Shown: in pieces, positions 1-7,407 of the stretch
Numbering within the stretch: the stretch's first letter is position 1
How the letters are laid out: each line of letters opens with the position of its first letter
From: an uncultured Ruminococcus sp.
GTDB taxonomy: Bacteria > Bacillota > Clostridia > Oscillospirales > Ruminococcaceae
DNA length: 18,156 bases
NCBI GenBank assembly: GCA_945835085.1
Contig: CAMAIG010000005.1
Location: forward strand, 1-18,156
Reading direction: 5' to 3'
Program-made: the position numbers and the translations under genes
Notes under the pieces: generated by a model
Told to the model about the DNA's origin: nothing
Database searches by the model: none
Seen by the model: the letters and a program-made list of their open reading frames with translations, nothing else

Positions 1-43
1 CCATGCTATTCACCTAACGAGTTGGATTCAGCGACACGCTGAG

Positions 44-77
44 GGGAGTATGAGCAAAAACTCACGCTCCCTTTTTT
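44..77 (+). terminator. Rho-independent terminator of an upstream plus-strand unit
   Basis: GGGAG-TA-TGAG pairs with CTCA-CG-CTCCC around a CAAAAA loop (10 of 11 positions pair, one A/C mismatch), followed by six T. The T-run lies only on the plus-strand 3' side, so it terminates rightward transcription. A shorter perfect hairpin, CAGCG-ACA-CGCTG, sits just before it at 29-41. A frame open from base 1 ends with TGA at 40-42, so bases 1-42 may be the tail of an upstream gene, but 13 codons are too few to judge. The terminator faces the end of the convergent minus-strand gene. Confidence 0.8.
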
Positions 78-95
78 GTTTCAGACATTACGCTT

Positions 96-461
96 TCACG
101 AATATATCCTTTGGTCCATATTGAACACAGCCTTCCACTGTCCGGAAGCTTTGCTCCATGTGGTCGTGACGAAGAACCTTCCCCCAAGGTCGCTGTTGGC
201 TTCATCATTCACTTCAACGCTTATTACATAGCTTGTCTGCACAGTGCAGGTGTCTTCATTCACCACCGTAAAATTTTCTATCGTATATGACTTGCAGTCA
301 AACACGGACACTATCTCCGAATACTCCTTTCCTGTGCAGCGATAACCGCCGCATACCATTACAGCGTCACTTGATACGACATCAAGAAAAGCTTCGGGAT
401 CTCTGTTTTTTGCCGATTCCCACATTTTGATCTCATAGTCATAGATCTCTTTAGTGTTCAT
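96..461 (-). CDS. Small NTF2/SnoaL-like (DUF4440-type) protein
   Basis: A 121-residue soluble protein with no signal peptide or membrane segment. An N-terminal helix (IYDYEIKMWESAKNRDPEAF) is followed by alternating strands ending in TTTWSKASGQWKAVFNMDQR. This helix-then-curved-sheet pattern, with a 'W...W..V...D.R' end, is typical of the NTF2/SnoaL/DUF4440 superfamily, which includes small-molecule enzymes, binding proteins and immunity proteins. No catalytic residues can be assigned from the sequence, so the substrate is unknown. The start at 461 is chosen because the AAAGGA at 469-474 is 7 nt upstream. The in-frame ATG at 467 lies 1 nt from that site, and a TTG at 488 lies upstream of it. 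The gene is monocistronic, reads away from the main operon and has its own promoter. Fold call is fairly sure, function is not. Confidence 0.7.
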   Translation of the reverse strand: MNTKEIYDYEIKMWESAKNRDPEAFLDVVSSDAVMVCGGYRCTGKEYSEIVSVFDCKSYTIENFTVVNEDTCTVQTSYVISVEVNDEANSDLGGRFFVTTTWSKASGQWKAVFNMDQRIYS

Positions 462-501
462 ATGCATTTCCTTTCTCTTGATAAGCAAATACTGTTAAAA
501 A

Positions 502-530
502 ATTATACATCTTAACCAAGAAAAAGTCAA
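502..530 (-). promoter_or_regulatory. SigA-type promoter for the NTF2-like gene
   Basis: Read on the minus strand: TTGACT (525-530), 17-nt spacer, TATAAT (502-507). This is near the housekeeping consensus (5/6 and 6/6) with ideal spacing. It predicts a transcript start near 495 and a leader of about 34 nt before the ATG at 461. Confidence 0.8.
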
Positions 531-613
531 CCGATACACTTTTGTCTGTGAAGCAGGGAAAGCTTCTGGCAGCATATCCCTAAAATGTTTTTATTAAAAA
601 TTGTGAAAAATGC

Positions 614-642
614 TTGATTTGAGAAAGATAGTGTGATATAAT
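614..642 (+). promoter_or_regulatory. SigA-type extended -10 promoter of the yicC-remA-gmk operon
   Basis: TTGATT (614-619), a 17-nt spacer and TATAAT (637-642), preceded by TGA, which gives an extended -10. Start of transcription is expected near 649, leaving a leader of about 79 nt before yicC. It is the only clear promoter seen upstream of the long run of closely spaced genes through thiN, so it probably drives most of them. It is divergent from the promoter of the NTF2-like gene, about 85 nt away. Confidence 0.82.
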
Positions 643-727
643 AAAATAAGTTATGGCAAAACGTGAATAAGCATTGTAATTCAATATTTGCCGAACCGAG
701 AAACTATTTATTTTAGGAGAATGATAC

Positions 728-1606
728 ATGATAAGAAGCATGACAGGCTTCGGAAGAGCCCAGCAGGTCATAGGCGGCAGAGATATCCTTGTGGAGATAC
801 GCTCAGTAAATCACCGCTACTATGAATTTTCTGCAAGGGTCCCCAGAGCATATGGCTATCTTGAGGAGAAGCTCAAATCCTACATCAACGGAAGGATATC
901 CAGAGGAAAGGTCGAGGTAGGCGTTACTATCGCAAATATTGAGGGCAAGGACGCTCTTATCGAGGTCAACAGGACCATTGCAAAGGGCTATGTTGACGCT
1001 CTCAGAGATGCAAATGAGGAGCTTGGTCTTACCGATGACCTTACTCTTTCAAATCTCATAAGGCTTCCCGATATCTTCACCGTCCGCAAAACTGCCGATG
1101 ATGAAGAGGTAATATGGAACGATGTCAGGACTGTGGCTGATGAGGCTGTGGAAAACTTTGTTGCCATGCGTGAAAAAGAGGGCACAAAGATGAAGGAGGA
1201 CGTTCTCGGCAGACTTGACCTTATCGGAAGATATGTTGACGAGGTGGAAAGGCTTTCGCCTCTTTCGGCGGAAAACTACCGCACTAAGCTTTATAACAGG
1301 CTTTGCGAGATACTTTCGGATAAGAATATCGACGAGCAGAGAATTCTCACAGAGGCTGCTATCTTTGCCGACAAGACTGCCGTTGCGGAGGAAACTGTCC
1401 GTCTGAAAAGCCATATCAGGCAGCTGGAGGATATGCTGGAGCTTGACGAGCCTATCGGAAGAAAGCTTGACTTTCTCATTCAGGAATTCAACCGTGAATC
1501 CAATACCATAGGTTCAAAGGCTCAGGATATCGCAATCACAAAGATAGTTGTTGACCTTAAGAGCGAGATCGAAAAGATAAGAGAACAGATCCAGAATATT
1601 GAATAA
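728..1606 (+). CDS. yicC: YicC/YloC family endoribonuclease
   Basis: A 292-residue cytoplasmic protein of the YicC/YloC family (YicC-like N-terminal domain plus DUF1732 C-terminal domain). The start [11 protein letters not shown] is the family signature. The C-terminal motif [20 protein letters not shown] (about 248-267) is the conserved DUF1732 core. Family members are reported as RNA endonucleases linked to RNA turnover and stationary-phase fitness. The middle part (about 150-235) is helical and charged. The start at 728 has AGGAGA 7 nt upstream; the ATG at 721 is in another frame. It is first in the operon and is followed 13 nt later by remA, the order seen in B. subtilis (yloC-remA-gmk). 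Confidence 0.93.
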   Translation: MIRSMTGFGRAQQVIGGRDILVEIRSVNHRYYEFSARVPRAYGYLEEKLKSYINGRISRGKVEVGVTIANIEGKDALIEVNRTIAKGYVDALRDANEELGLTDDLTLSNLIRLPDIFTVRKTADDEEVIWNDVRTVADEAVENFVAMREKEGTKMKEDVLGRLDLIGRYVDEVERLSPLSAENYRTKLYNRLCEILSDKNIDEQRILTEAAIFADKTAVAEETVRLKSHIRQLEDMLELDEPIGRKLDFLIQEFNRESNTIGSKAQDIAITKIVVDLKSEIEKIREQIQNIE

Positions 1607-1619
1607 AGGAAGCGTTAAT

Positions 1620-1889
1620 ATGCAGCTTATTCCCATAGGCTACGGAAATGCAGTTTCAGCAGAAAGACTTGTGGCTGTCGTAAGCCCCGAATCGGCACCT
1701 ATCAAAAGGATAATCCAGGACGCTAGGGACAGGGGAATGCTTATTGACGCTACCTACGGAAGAAAGACCAAGTCTGTTATCATAATGGACAGCGACCATG
1801 TGGTGCTGTCGGCAGTTATGCCAGCTTCCATTGCAGGACGTGCAGCTGATGATAAAGCTCACGAGTCTGATGATGATGTGAATGACTGA
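1620..1889 (+). CDS. remA: RemA family DNA-binding regulator (DUF370)
   Basis: An 89-residue protein of the RemA/DUF370 family. Nearly all of residues 4-65 match the family: IPIGYGN, the [19 protein letters not shown] stretch, DATYGRKT and [12 protein letters not shown]. RemA of B. subtilis forms ring-shaped oligomers, binds DNA, and activates biofilm-matrix and osmoprotection genes; its targets here are unknown. The C-terminal end (80-89) is acidic and poorly conserved. Start 1620 is preferred over the upstream in-frame TTG at 1599, which overlaps yicC, because AAAGGA lies 9 nt before 1620 and family proteins begin here. Confidence 0.93.
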   Translation: MQLIPIGYGNAVSAERLVAVVSPESAPIKRIIQDARDRGMLIDATYGRKTKSVIIMDSDHVVLSAVMPASIAGRAADDKAHESDDDVND

Positions 1890-1903
1890 AAGGAATGATC
1901 GTT

Positions 1904-2506
1904 ATGGGAAAAGGACTTCTTATTGTTGTATCCGCACCATCGGGCTGCGGAAAGGGAACCATACTTTCGGAAGTGCTGAAAAATGACAGCTTCTTCTACT
2001 CGGTTTCCGCAACGACCCGTGCCCCGAGAGAGGGTGAGGTCAACGGAGTGAATTACCATTTTCTGACAAAGGAAAAATTCGAGGAGCTTATCGCTTCCGA
2101 CGGTATGCTTGAATATGCACAGTACTGCGGCAATTATTACGGCACTCCGAGAAAAGCAGTTTTCGATAAGCTTGAAGAAGGCAAGGACGTTATCCTTGAA
2201 ATAGAAGTGCAGGGCGCCATGAAGATAAAGGAAAGGTGTCCCGAGGCTATGTTTGTTTTCATTCTCCCGCCGTCTTTGGGAACTCTTAAAGAACGCCTTT
2301 TAAAGCGCGGCACCGAAACCATGGAGGTTATCGAAAAGCGTGTCGGCGAAGCTGCACGGGAGATAGAAGCAGCATATAAATACGACTATGTTATCGTAAA
2401 CGACGATCTGCAGACTGCCGTTGACGATTTCATCACCGCCGTTAAAGCCGAGAAAATGACTGTAAAGCGCTCGGAGAAAACTATTGACGGCGTTCTCGGA
2501 AAGTGA
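1904..2506 (+). CDS. gmk: Guanylate kinase
   Basis: Phosphorylates GMP to GDP with ATP in purine nucleotide metabolism; cytosolic. The 200-residue length is standard. The P-loop is APSGCGKGT (11-19), with GKG-T in place of the commoner GKST. The GMP-binding part is SVSATTRAPREGEVNGVNYH (from about 33), and the lid region around GTETMEVIEKR follows. Start 1904 is chosen because AAAGGA at 1889-1894 is 9 nt upstream; the ATG at 1895 abuts that site directly. It sits 14 nt after remA, and RNA polymerase omega follows, as in many Firmicutes. Confidence 0.96.
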   Translation: MGKGLLIVVSAPSGCGKGTILSEVLKNDSFFYSVSATTRAPREGEVNGVNYHFLTKEKFEELIASDGMLEYAQYCGNYYGTPRKAVFDKLEEGKDVILEIEVQGAMKIKERCPEAMFVFILPPSLGTLKERLLKRGTETMEVIEKRVGEAAREIEAAYKYDYVIVNDDLQTAVDDFITAVKAEKMTVKRSEKTIDGVLGK

Positions 2507-2556
2507 TTTCCGGGCAAACAATACACCAATAACATTATTATAAAGGAGATATTATT

Positions 2557-2787
2557 ATGCTCAGACCAGCTATGACACAGATCGCAACACACGGAGAAAG
2601 CTATTATTCGGTTGTTACCGGAATAGCAAAGAGAGCAAGAGAGATCGCTGACGAGCTTAGCGAAAACAATATGACTCTTGAGGAAAAGCCTGTTAAGACT
2701 GCTGTTGAGGAATTTGCCGCACGCAAGTTCACTATCATCGAGGATCCCAGCGTAAGACCCGGCAAGTCCACAGAAAGCACATTCTGA
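2557..2787 (+). CDS. rpoZ: DNA-directed RNA polymerase subunit omega
   Basis: A 76-residue omega subunit that helps fold and assemble the beta' subunit of RNA polymerase. The core SYYSVVTGIAKRAREI (about 15-30) matches the omega motif 'sRY.LV...AKRAR.I', and the KPVKTAVEEF stretch matches the conserved helix that follows. AAAGGAGAT lies 6 nt upstream of the ATG. It follows gmk by 50 nt, with no terminator seen between them. priA starts 5 nt after its stop. Confidence 0.92.
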   Translation: MLRPAMTQIATHGESYYSVVTGIAKRAREIADELSENNMTLEEKPVKTAVEEFAARKFTIIEDPSVRPGKSTESTF

Positions 2788-2792
2788 GCCAT

Positions 2793-5222
2793 ATGTCATC
2801 AGCTGCCGCTCTTGTGGGAGTGAGCGGAACTTCCCCGGGCTTTGACACGGCATATACCTATCTTATCCCGGGCAGGCTTTATGAAAAGGTTTGCCCCGGT
2901 GTAAGGGTGATCGTGCCCTTCGGAAGGGGAAACCGCCGCAGGATAGCCATTGTTCTTGATGTATGTGAGGCTCCCGAGGATACAAAGCTAAAGGAAATAT
3001 CCTCTGTGATAGACGAGGCACCCATTATCGGTGAGGAGCAGATGAAGCTCCTTTACTGGATGCGTGAAACCACGTTCTGCACATATTTTGAAGCCTTTCG
3101 TACGCTTATCCCTCCGGGGCTTGGAATGAGCTTTACCGCAAAATTCAGGCTCTCTCAGAAAAAGCCCCATAAGGGCGAGCTGTCCGAAAGGGCGGCGGGA
3201 CTTTATTCCTCCGTATGCGAGGCGGCTGACGGTGACGAGCTTGAAATGCTGCTGATGTCCGACAGTACGGGAGCGCAGGAGCTTATTTCCTGCGGATTTG
3301 TGGAAGAAACGGATATCGCAAAGCAGCGTGTCAGAGATGAAACCGTTTCTATGGTCAGGCTAACCGATGCCTGTAAGGACGGAAATATTAAGCTTACCTC
3401 CAAGCAGAAGGCTTGTGCCGATGTTCTCGAAAGGGAGGGCTGTGCTTCTGTGAAGGAGCTTTGCTATCTGTGCGGCTGTACCCCTCAGGTGGTAAAGAAT
3501 ATGGTCCGATCGGGGGCTGCGGAGCTTTTTGAATATGAGGTCATAAGAACTCCCGAAGCGGATAAAACTTCCGATATTTCCCAGATAGTTTTAAAGGGCT
3601 GCCAGCAGCAGGCTTTTGAGGGCATATCGGAGATGATATCCGAGAGAAAGCCCTCGGCGGCACTTCTCTACGGCGTTACGGGAAGCGGCAAGACTCCCGT
3701 ATTTGCAAAGCTTATCGAATACACCCTGAATATGGGCAGAAACGTAATAATGCTCATTCCCGAGATATCCCTCACACCTCAGACCCTTAATCGTTTCAGA
3801 AGCCTTTTCGGTGAAACTGTGGCGGTCATGCACAGCGGTCTTTCTCTGTCTGTGCGTTCAAATGAATACAAGAGGATAAAGGCAGGACAGTGCAGGATAG
3901 TTGTAGGCACAAGAAGCGCAGTTTTTGCTCCTCTTGACAATATAGGTCTTATAATAGTTGACGAAGAGGGGGAGAGGACATACAAGTCCGAATCAAGCCC
4001 AAGATACAGCGCAAAGGACGCAGCAGGGCAGAGATGCCTTTATCATAATGCGGTGCTGCTGTTTGCTTCGGCAACTCCTTCCATAGAAAGCTTTTACAAT
4101 GCAAAGCGGGGAAAATTCAGGCTCTTTACCATGCCTGAACGATACCGTGCCGATGACAATGAGAAGCCATGTATGCCCCATGCCGAGATAATCGACATGA
4201 CAGGTACAGGACGCATTTTAAGCACAGAGCTTATTGATGCAGTAAACCAAAATCTTTCTCGTGGTGAGCAGTCTATTCTTCTGCTCAACCGCAGAGGATA
4301 CCATACATATATATCCTGCTGTGAGTGCAGGGAGCCTGTCAGCTGCCCTAACTGCAGCATTCCGCTGACATATCACAAGGTAAACGGCAGACTTATCTGC
4401 CACTACTGCGGATATTCGGAGGATTATGCACATAAATGCACTAAGTGCGGCAGTACGGAGCTGAAGCTCACAGGCATGGGTACCCAGCGCCTGGAAGACG
4501 AGATAGCCGAGTTTTTTCCAAAGGCAAGGATACTCCGCATGGACGCCGATACTACATATTCCCGATATGCCTATGATAAGCGGTTTTCGGCCTTCGGCAA
4601 CGGGGAGTATGATATTATGGTCGGCACCCAGATGATAGCAAAGGGACTTGATTTTCCCAATGTGACTCTCGTTGGCGTTCTGAATGCCGACAAGGCACTG
4701 TTTTCGGGGGATTTTCGCAGCTATGAGCGGACATTTTCCCTGATAACCCAGGTCGTGGGTAGAAGCGGCAGAGGTCAGGCTAAGGGACGGGCTATAATCC
4801 AGACCTTTGCTCCCGACCACTATGTAATAAATCTTGCTGCGGTCCAGGACTATGACGCATTTTACGCTCAGGAGATCGCTATGCGAAGGGCGCTTATTTA
4901 TCCCCCCTTCTGCGATATCTGTGTGGCAGGTTTTTCTGGCACCGATAATGAAAAAACCGCAGCGGCGGCAGATATTTTCGCTGAGAAAATTGCAGAGGGC
5001 GTGGAGAATATCACTTCAAAGATGCCCATAAGAGTTCTCGGTCCATCAAAATGCAATTTTGAAAGGATAAACGGAAAATACCGCTACCGCATAATAATAA
5101 AATGCCGCAACAACGCAGATTTCCGCAGCTTTATCGGCGGGATACGCTCTGAAACGGCAAAAATGCCGCAGTTCAGAGATGTTTCCGTATATCTCGATAT
5201 GAACGGCGACATAGCGCTTTAA
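2793..5222 (+). CDS. priA: Primosomal protein N' (replication restart helicase PriA)
   Basis: A 3'-to-5' superfamily 2 helicase that reloads the replisome at stalled forks. The 809-residue chain has an N-terminal 3'-DNA-binding domain (about 5-100), a winged-helix-like linker, and a helicase core. Walker A is GVTGSGKTPV (294-303). Walker B is VDEEG (389-393), where the family usually has DEEH. Zinc-binding Cys pairs lie at 509/512, 518/521, 536/539 and 549/552. The motif V/VI region contains GTQMIAKGLDFPNVTLVGVL and TQVVGRSGRG. No clear ribosome binding site precedes the ATG, which lies 5 nt after the rpoZ stop, so translational coupling is likely. Identity is certain; the Walker B change is odd. 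Confidence 0.97.
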   Translation: MSSAAALVGVSGTSPGFDTAYTYLIPGRLYEKVCPGVRVIVPFGRGNRRRIAIVLDVCEAPEDTKLKEISSVIDEAPIIGEEQMKLLYWMRETTFCTYFEAFRTLIPPGLGMSFTAKFRLSQKKPHKGELSERAAGLYSSVCEAADGDELEMLLMSDSTGAQELISCGFVEETDIAKQRVRDETVSMVRLTDACKDGNIKLTSKQKACADVLEREGCASVKELCYLCGCTPQVVKNMVRSGAAELFEYEVIRTPEADKTSDISQIVLKGCQQQAFEGISEMISERKPSAALLYGVTGSGKTPVFAKLIEYTLNMGRNVIMLIPEISLTPQTLNRFRSLFGETVAVMHSGLSLSVRSNEYKRIKAGQCRIVVGTRSAVFAPLDNIGLIIVDEEGERTYKSESSPRYSAKDAAGQRCLYHNAVLLFASATPSIESFYNAKRGKFRLFTMPERYRADDNEKPCMPHAEIIDMTGTGRILSTELIDAVNQNLSRGEQSILLLNRRGYHTYISCCECREPVSCPNCSIPLTYHKVNGRLICHYCGYSEDYAHKCTKCGSTELKLTGMGTQRLEDEIAEFFPKARILRMDADTTYSRYAYDKRFSAFGNGEYDIMVGTQMIAKGLDFPNVTLVGVLNADKALFSGDFRSYERTFSLITQVVGRSGRGQAKGRAIIQTFAPDHYVINLAAVQDYDAFYAQEIAMRRALIYPPFCDICVAGFSGTDNEKTAAAADIFAEKIAEGVENITSKMPIRVLGPSKCNFERINGKYRYRIIIKCRNNADFRSFIGGIRSETAKMPQFRDVSVYLDMNGDIAL

Positions 5223-5240
5223 AAGAAAGGAAGAGGTCCA

Positions 5241-5750
5241 TTGGCACTCAGGAATATTTTTGTTGACGGCGACCCTATTCTCAGGAAGATCTGCCGTCCC
5301 GTTGAAAAATTTGATGAAAAGCTCCATATACTTCTTGACGATATGCATGAAACTCTTGACAAGGCAGAGGGCGTGGGACTGGCAGGTCCCCAGGTCGGTA
5401 TGTGCAGAAGACTTTTTATAATGCATATTGATGATGAAAGAATAGAAGCTATCAATCCCGAGATAATCAAGACCTCGGGAAAGCAGTATGTTATTGAGGG
5501 CTGCCTTTCCTGTCCCGATAAATGGGGATATGTAACACGTCCTCAGAAGGTTACACTTAAAGCTCAGGACAGAAACGGTCAATGGTTCGAAAAGGAGTTT
5601 GAGGAGCTTGGCGCTCAGTGCGTGTGCCATGAGAATGCTCACCTTGACGGACAGCTTTTTGTGGATATAGTGGAGGAGTTTGTCCGTCCCGACGAACAGC
5701 CCCCAAAAAGAAAAAAGGCAAAGAGCGTTAAGGTAAGATCAATAAAGTGA
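5241..5750 (+). CDS. def: Peptide deformylase
   Basis: Removes the formyl group from the N-terminal Met of new proteins; a metal (Fe/Zn) hydrolase. All three motifs are present in its 169 residues: GVGLAGPQVG (44-53, Gln51), EGCLS (86-90, metal ligand Cys88) and HENAH (130-134, ligands His130 and His134, catalytic Glu131). The last motif is usually HEIDH. A basic tail (PPKRKKAKSVKVR) extends past the catalytic core and could touch ribosomal RNA, which is inference. Translation starts at TTG: the first in-frame ATG would delete the N-terminal third of the fold's first helix region, and AAAGGAAGAGG precedes the TTG. It pairs with fmt, 21 nt downstream. Confidence 0.95.
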   Translation: MALRNIFVDGDPILRKICRPVEKFDEKLHILLDDMHETLDKAEGVGLAGPQVGMCRRLFIMHIDDERIEAINPEIIKTSGKQYVIEGCLSCPDKWGYVTRPQKVTLKAQDRNGQWFEKEFEELGAQCVCHENAHLDGQLFVDIVEEFVRPDEQPPKRKKAKSVKVRSIK

Positions 5751-5771
5751 TCCTCAGGAAGGGATGATAAT

Positions 5772-6689
5772 ATGAATATCGTTTTTATGGGCACTCCCGA
5801 TTTTGCTGTGCCATGCCTTAAAGCTCTGTGCGAGAGCGGAGAGAATGTTTCGGCAGTCTTTTCCCAGCCCGATAAGCCAAAGGGAAGGGGCTATAAGCTT
5901 ACACCGCCTCCCGTTAAGGAATATGCACTTACCCGGGGCATTCCCGTTTATCAGCCTCTTAGCCTTAAAAAGGGAGAGGACGCAGAAAAGGCTTATGAGA
6001 TACTGAGCAGCATTGCTCCGGATCTTATCGTGGTAGTTGCATACGGAAAAATTCTTCCCACACGAATACTTTCCCTTCCAAAGACATATTGTATAAATAT
6101 ACATGCCTCACTGCTTCCCCGTTACCGAGGAGCAGGCCCCATACAATGGAGCGTGCTTAACGGCGAAAAAGTCACAGGCGTTACCTCGATGATAATGGCT
6201 GACGGCATTGATACGGGTGATATGCTTCTCAAGGAAGAAACCGAGATAGGCGAGAATGAAACAGCCGACGAGCTTCACGACAGGCTTTCCGAGATGGGTG
6301 CCCGAGTGCTTCTCAATACGGTAAGGGCATTAAAGGAAGGCACCTTGAAGCCTGTTCCCCAGAATGAGGAGAAAGCGACTCATGCTCCCATGCTTTCAAA
6401 GGAGCTTTGTCCTATCGACTTTTCAAAGCCTGCCCGTGAGATACACAATCAGATAAGAGGGCTTTCTTCATGGCCCTGTGCTGTTGCCAATATCGCAGGC
6501 AGACGGCTGAAGGTATACAGAAGCGAGCTTGACAACATTCACCACGGCGGGAAAGCGGGAGAGATCTGCGATAAGGAAAGGTTTACCGTTATCTGCGGCG
6601 ACGGCTTCGGCATAACATTTACCGAGGTCCAGGCAGAGGGCGGCAAGCGTATGAAAACCGCCGATTATCTCAGAGGAAATAAGCTTTGA
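5772..6689 (+). CDS. fmt: Methionyl-tRNA formyltransferase
   Basis: Formylates Met-tRNA(fMet) with 10-formyl-tetrahydrofolate, producing the initiator that deformylase later processes. The 305 residues have an N-terminal Rossmann-like catalytic domain and a C-terminal OB-like tRNA-binding domain. The signature NIHASLLPRYRGAGPIQW (109-126) carries catalytic Asn109 and His111; Asp147 lies in DGIDTGD. The loop DKPKGRGYKLTPPPVK (34-49) is the tRNA-contacting insertion. The ATG has an AGGGATG-type site upstream. def-fmt adjacency is common and fits shared regulation. Confidence 0.97.
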   Translation: MNIVFMGTPDFAVPCLKALCESGENVSAVFSQPDKPKGRGYKLTPPPVKEYALTRGIPVYQPLSLKKGEDAEKAYEILSSIAPDLIVVVAYGKILPTRILSLPKTYCINIHASLLPRYRGAGPIQWSVLNGEKVTGVTSMIMADGIDTGDMLLKEETEIGENETADELHDRLSEMGARVLLNTVRALKEGTLKPVPQNEEKATHAPMLSKELCPIDFSKPAREIHNQIRGLSSWPCAVANIAGRRLKVYRSELDNIHHGGKAGEICDKERFTVICGDGFGITFTEVQAEGGKRMKTADYLRGNKL

Positions 6690-6707
6690 TAAAAACGGAG
6701 GTTTATT

Positions 6708-7388
6708 ATGTACTGGGACAGCACCATGATAATTCTTATTCCTGCGATCATTTTCAGCCTTGTAGCACAGGGAATGGTAAAATCTGCCTTTGCAAAATAC
6801 AGCAGAGAGCGAAACGGCAGGGGACTGACGGGAGCAGATGCCGCAAGAGCAATACTTGACAGCAACGGTCTTTCCTATATTAGGATAGAGCGCATCGGAG
6901 GAAACCTTACAGACCATTATGACCCCAAAGCAAATGTTATTCGACTGTCCGAGGACGTTTATGACAAGGACACGATCGCTGCGGTAGGAGTTGCGGCACA
7001 TGAAGCAGGTCATGCCGTTCAGCACGCAGTTGGATATTTCCCCATAAGGATAAGAAGTGCGATAATCCCCATAACACAGTTTGGTTCAAGCCTTTCGACA
7101 CCTCTTGTGGTGCTGGGGATCGTTATGTCATGGGACATTCTTATTACAATAGGAATACTGCTCTTTTGTGCTGTTGTATTCTTTCAGGCTGTTACTCTCC
7201 CTGTGGAGTTTAATGCAAGCTCCAGAGCGCTGAAAATTCTCAGAGAGGATAATTTCCTCGATCAGTCCGAGCTTTCGGGAGCAAGAAAGATGCTTACAGC
7301 TGCAGCTATGACCTATGTTGCCGCTATGGTATCGGCGCTTTTAAGCCTTGTTCGTCTGCTTATTTTAAGGGACCGCAGAAGAAACTAA
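6708..7388 (+). CDS. YugP-type membrane zinc metallopeptidase
   Basis: A 226-residue integral membrane protein of the neutral zinc metallopeptidase family 2 (YugP, PF04298). The N-terminal helix (about 6-24) is followed by a soluble part with HEAGH (98-102), the zinc-binding and catalytic site. EFNAS (167-171) probably supplies the third ligand. A long hydrophobic region (about 131-164) can hold two membrane passes, and another lies at 198-220, ending in a basic RDRRRN tail. The substrate is unknown in the family as a whole. GGAGG precedes the ATG. It lies between fmt and rsmB, 18-19 nt from each, a common Firmicute arrangement. Confidence 0.9.
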   Translation: MYWDSTMIILIPAIIFSLVAQGMVKSAFAKYSRERNGRGLTGADAARAILDSNGLSYIRIERIGGNLTDHYDPKANVIRLSEDVYDKDTIAAVGVAAHEAGHAVQHAVGYFPIRIRSAIIPITQFGSSLSTPLVVLGIVMSWDILITIGILLFCAVVFFQAVTLPVEFNASSRALKILREDNFLDQSELSGARKMLTAAAMTYVAAMVSALLSLVRLLILRDRRRN

Positions 7389-7407
7389 TCCACGGGAGTG
7401 ATCTCAT

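Noticed and set aside
1..42. C-terminal end of an upstream gene, or the end of a structured RNA
   Set aside because: A frame ends with TGA at 40-42 just before a terminator, but the visible piece is too short to show coding or a known RNA fold.
555..581. AGGGA/TCCCT inverted repeat between the divergent promoters
   Set aside because: The 5-bp stem has a long loop and no T-run, so it is not a convincing terminator or operator.
4218..4820. Open minus-strand frame of 200 codons inside priA
   Set aside because: It is the antisense shadow of a clear helicase gene, without a ribosome binding site or recognisable domain.
5046..5642. Open minus-strand frame of 198 codons across priA and def
   Set aside because: It covers conserved motifs of def on the opposite strand and has no family-like sequence.
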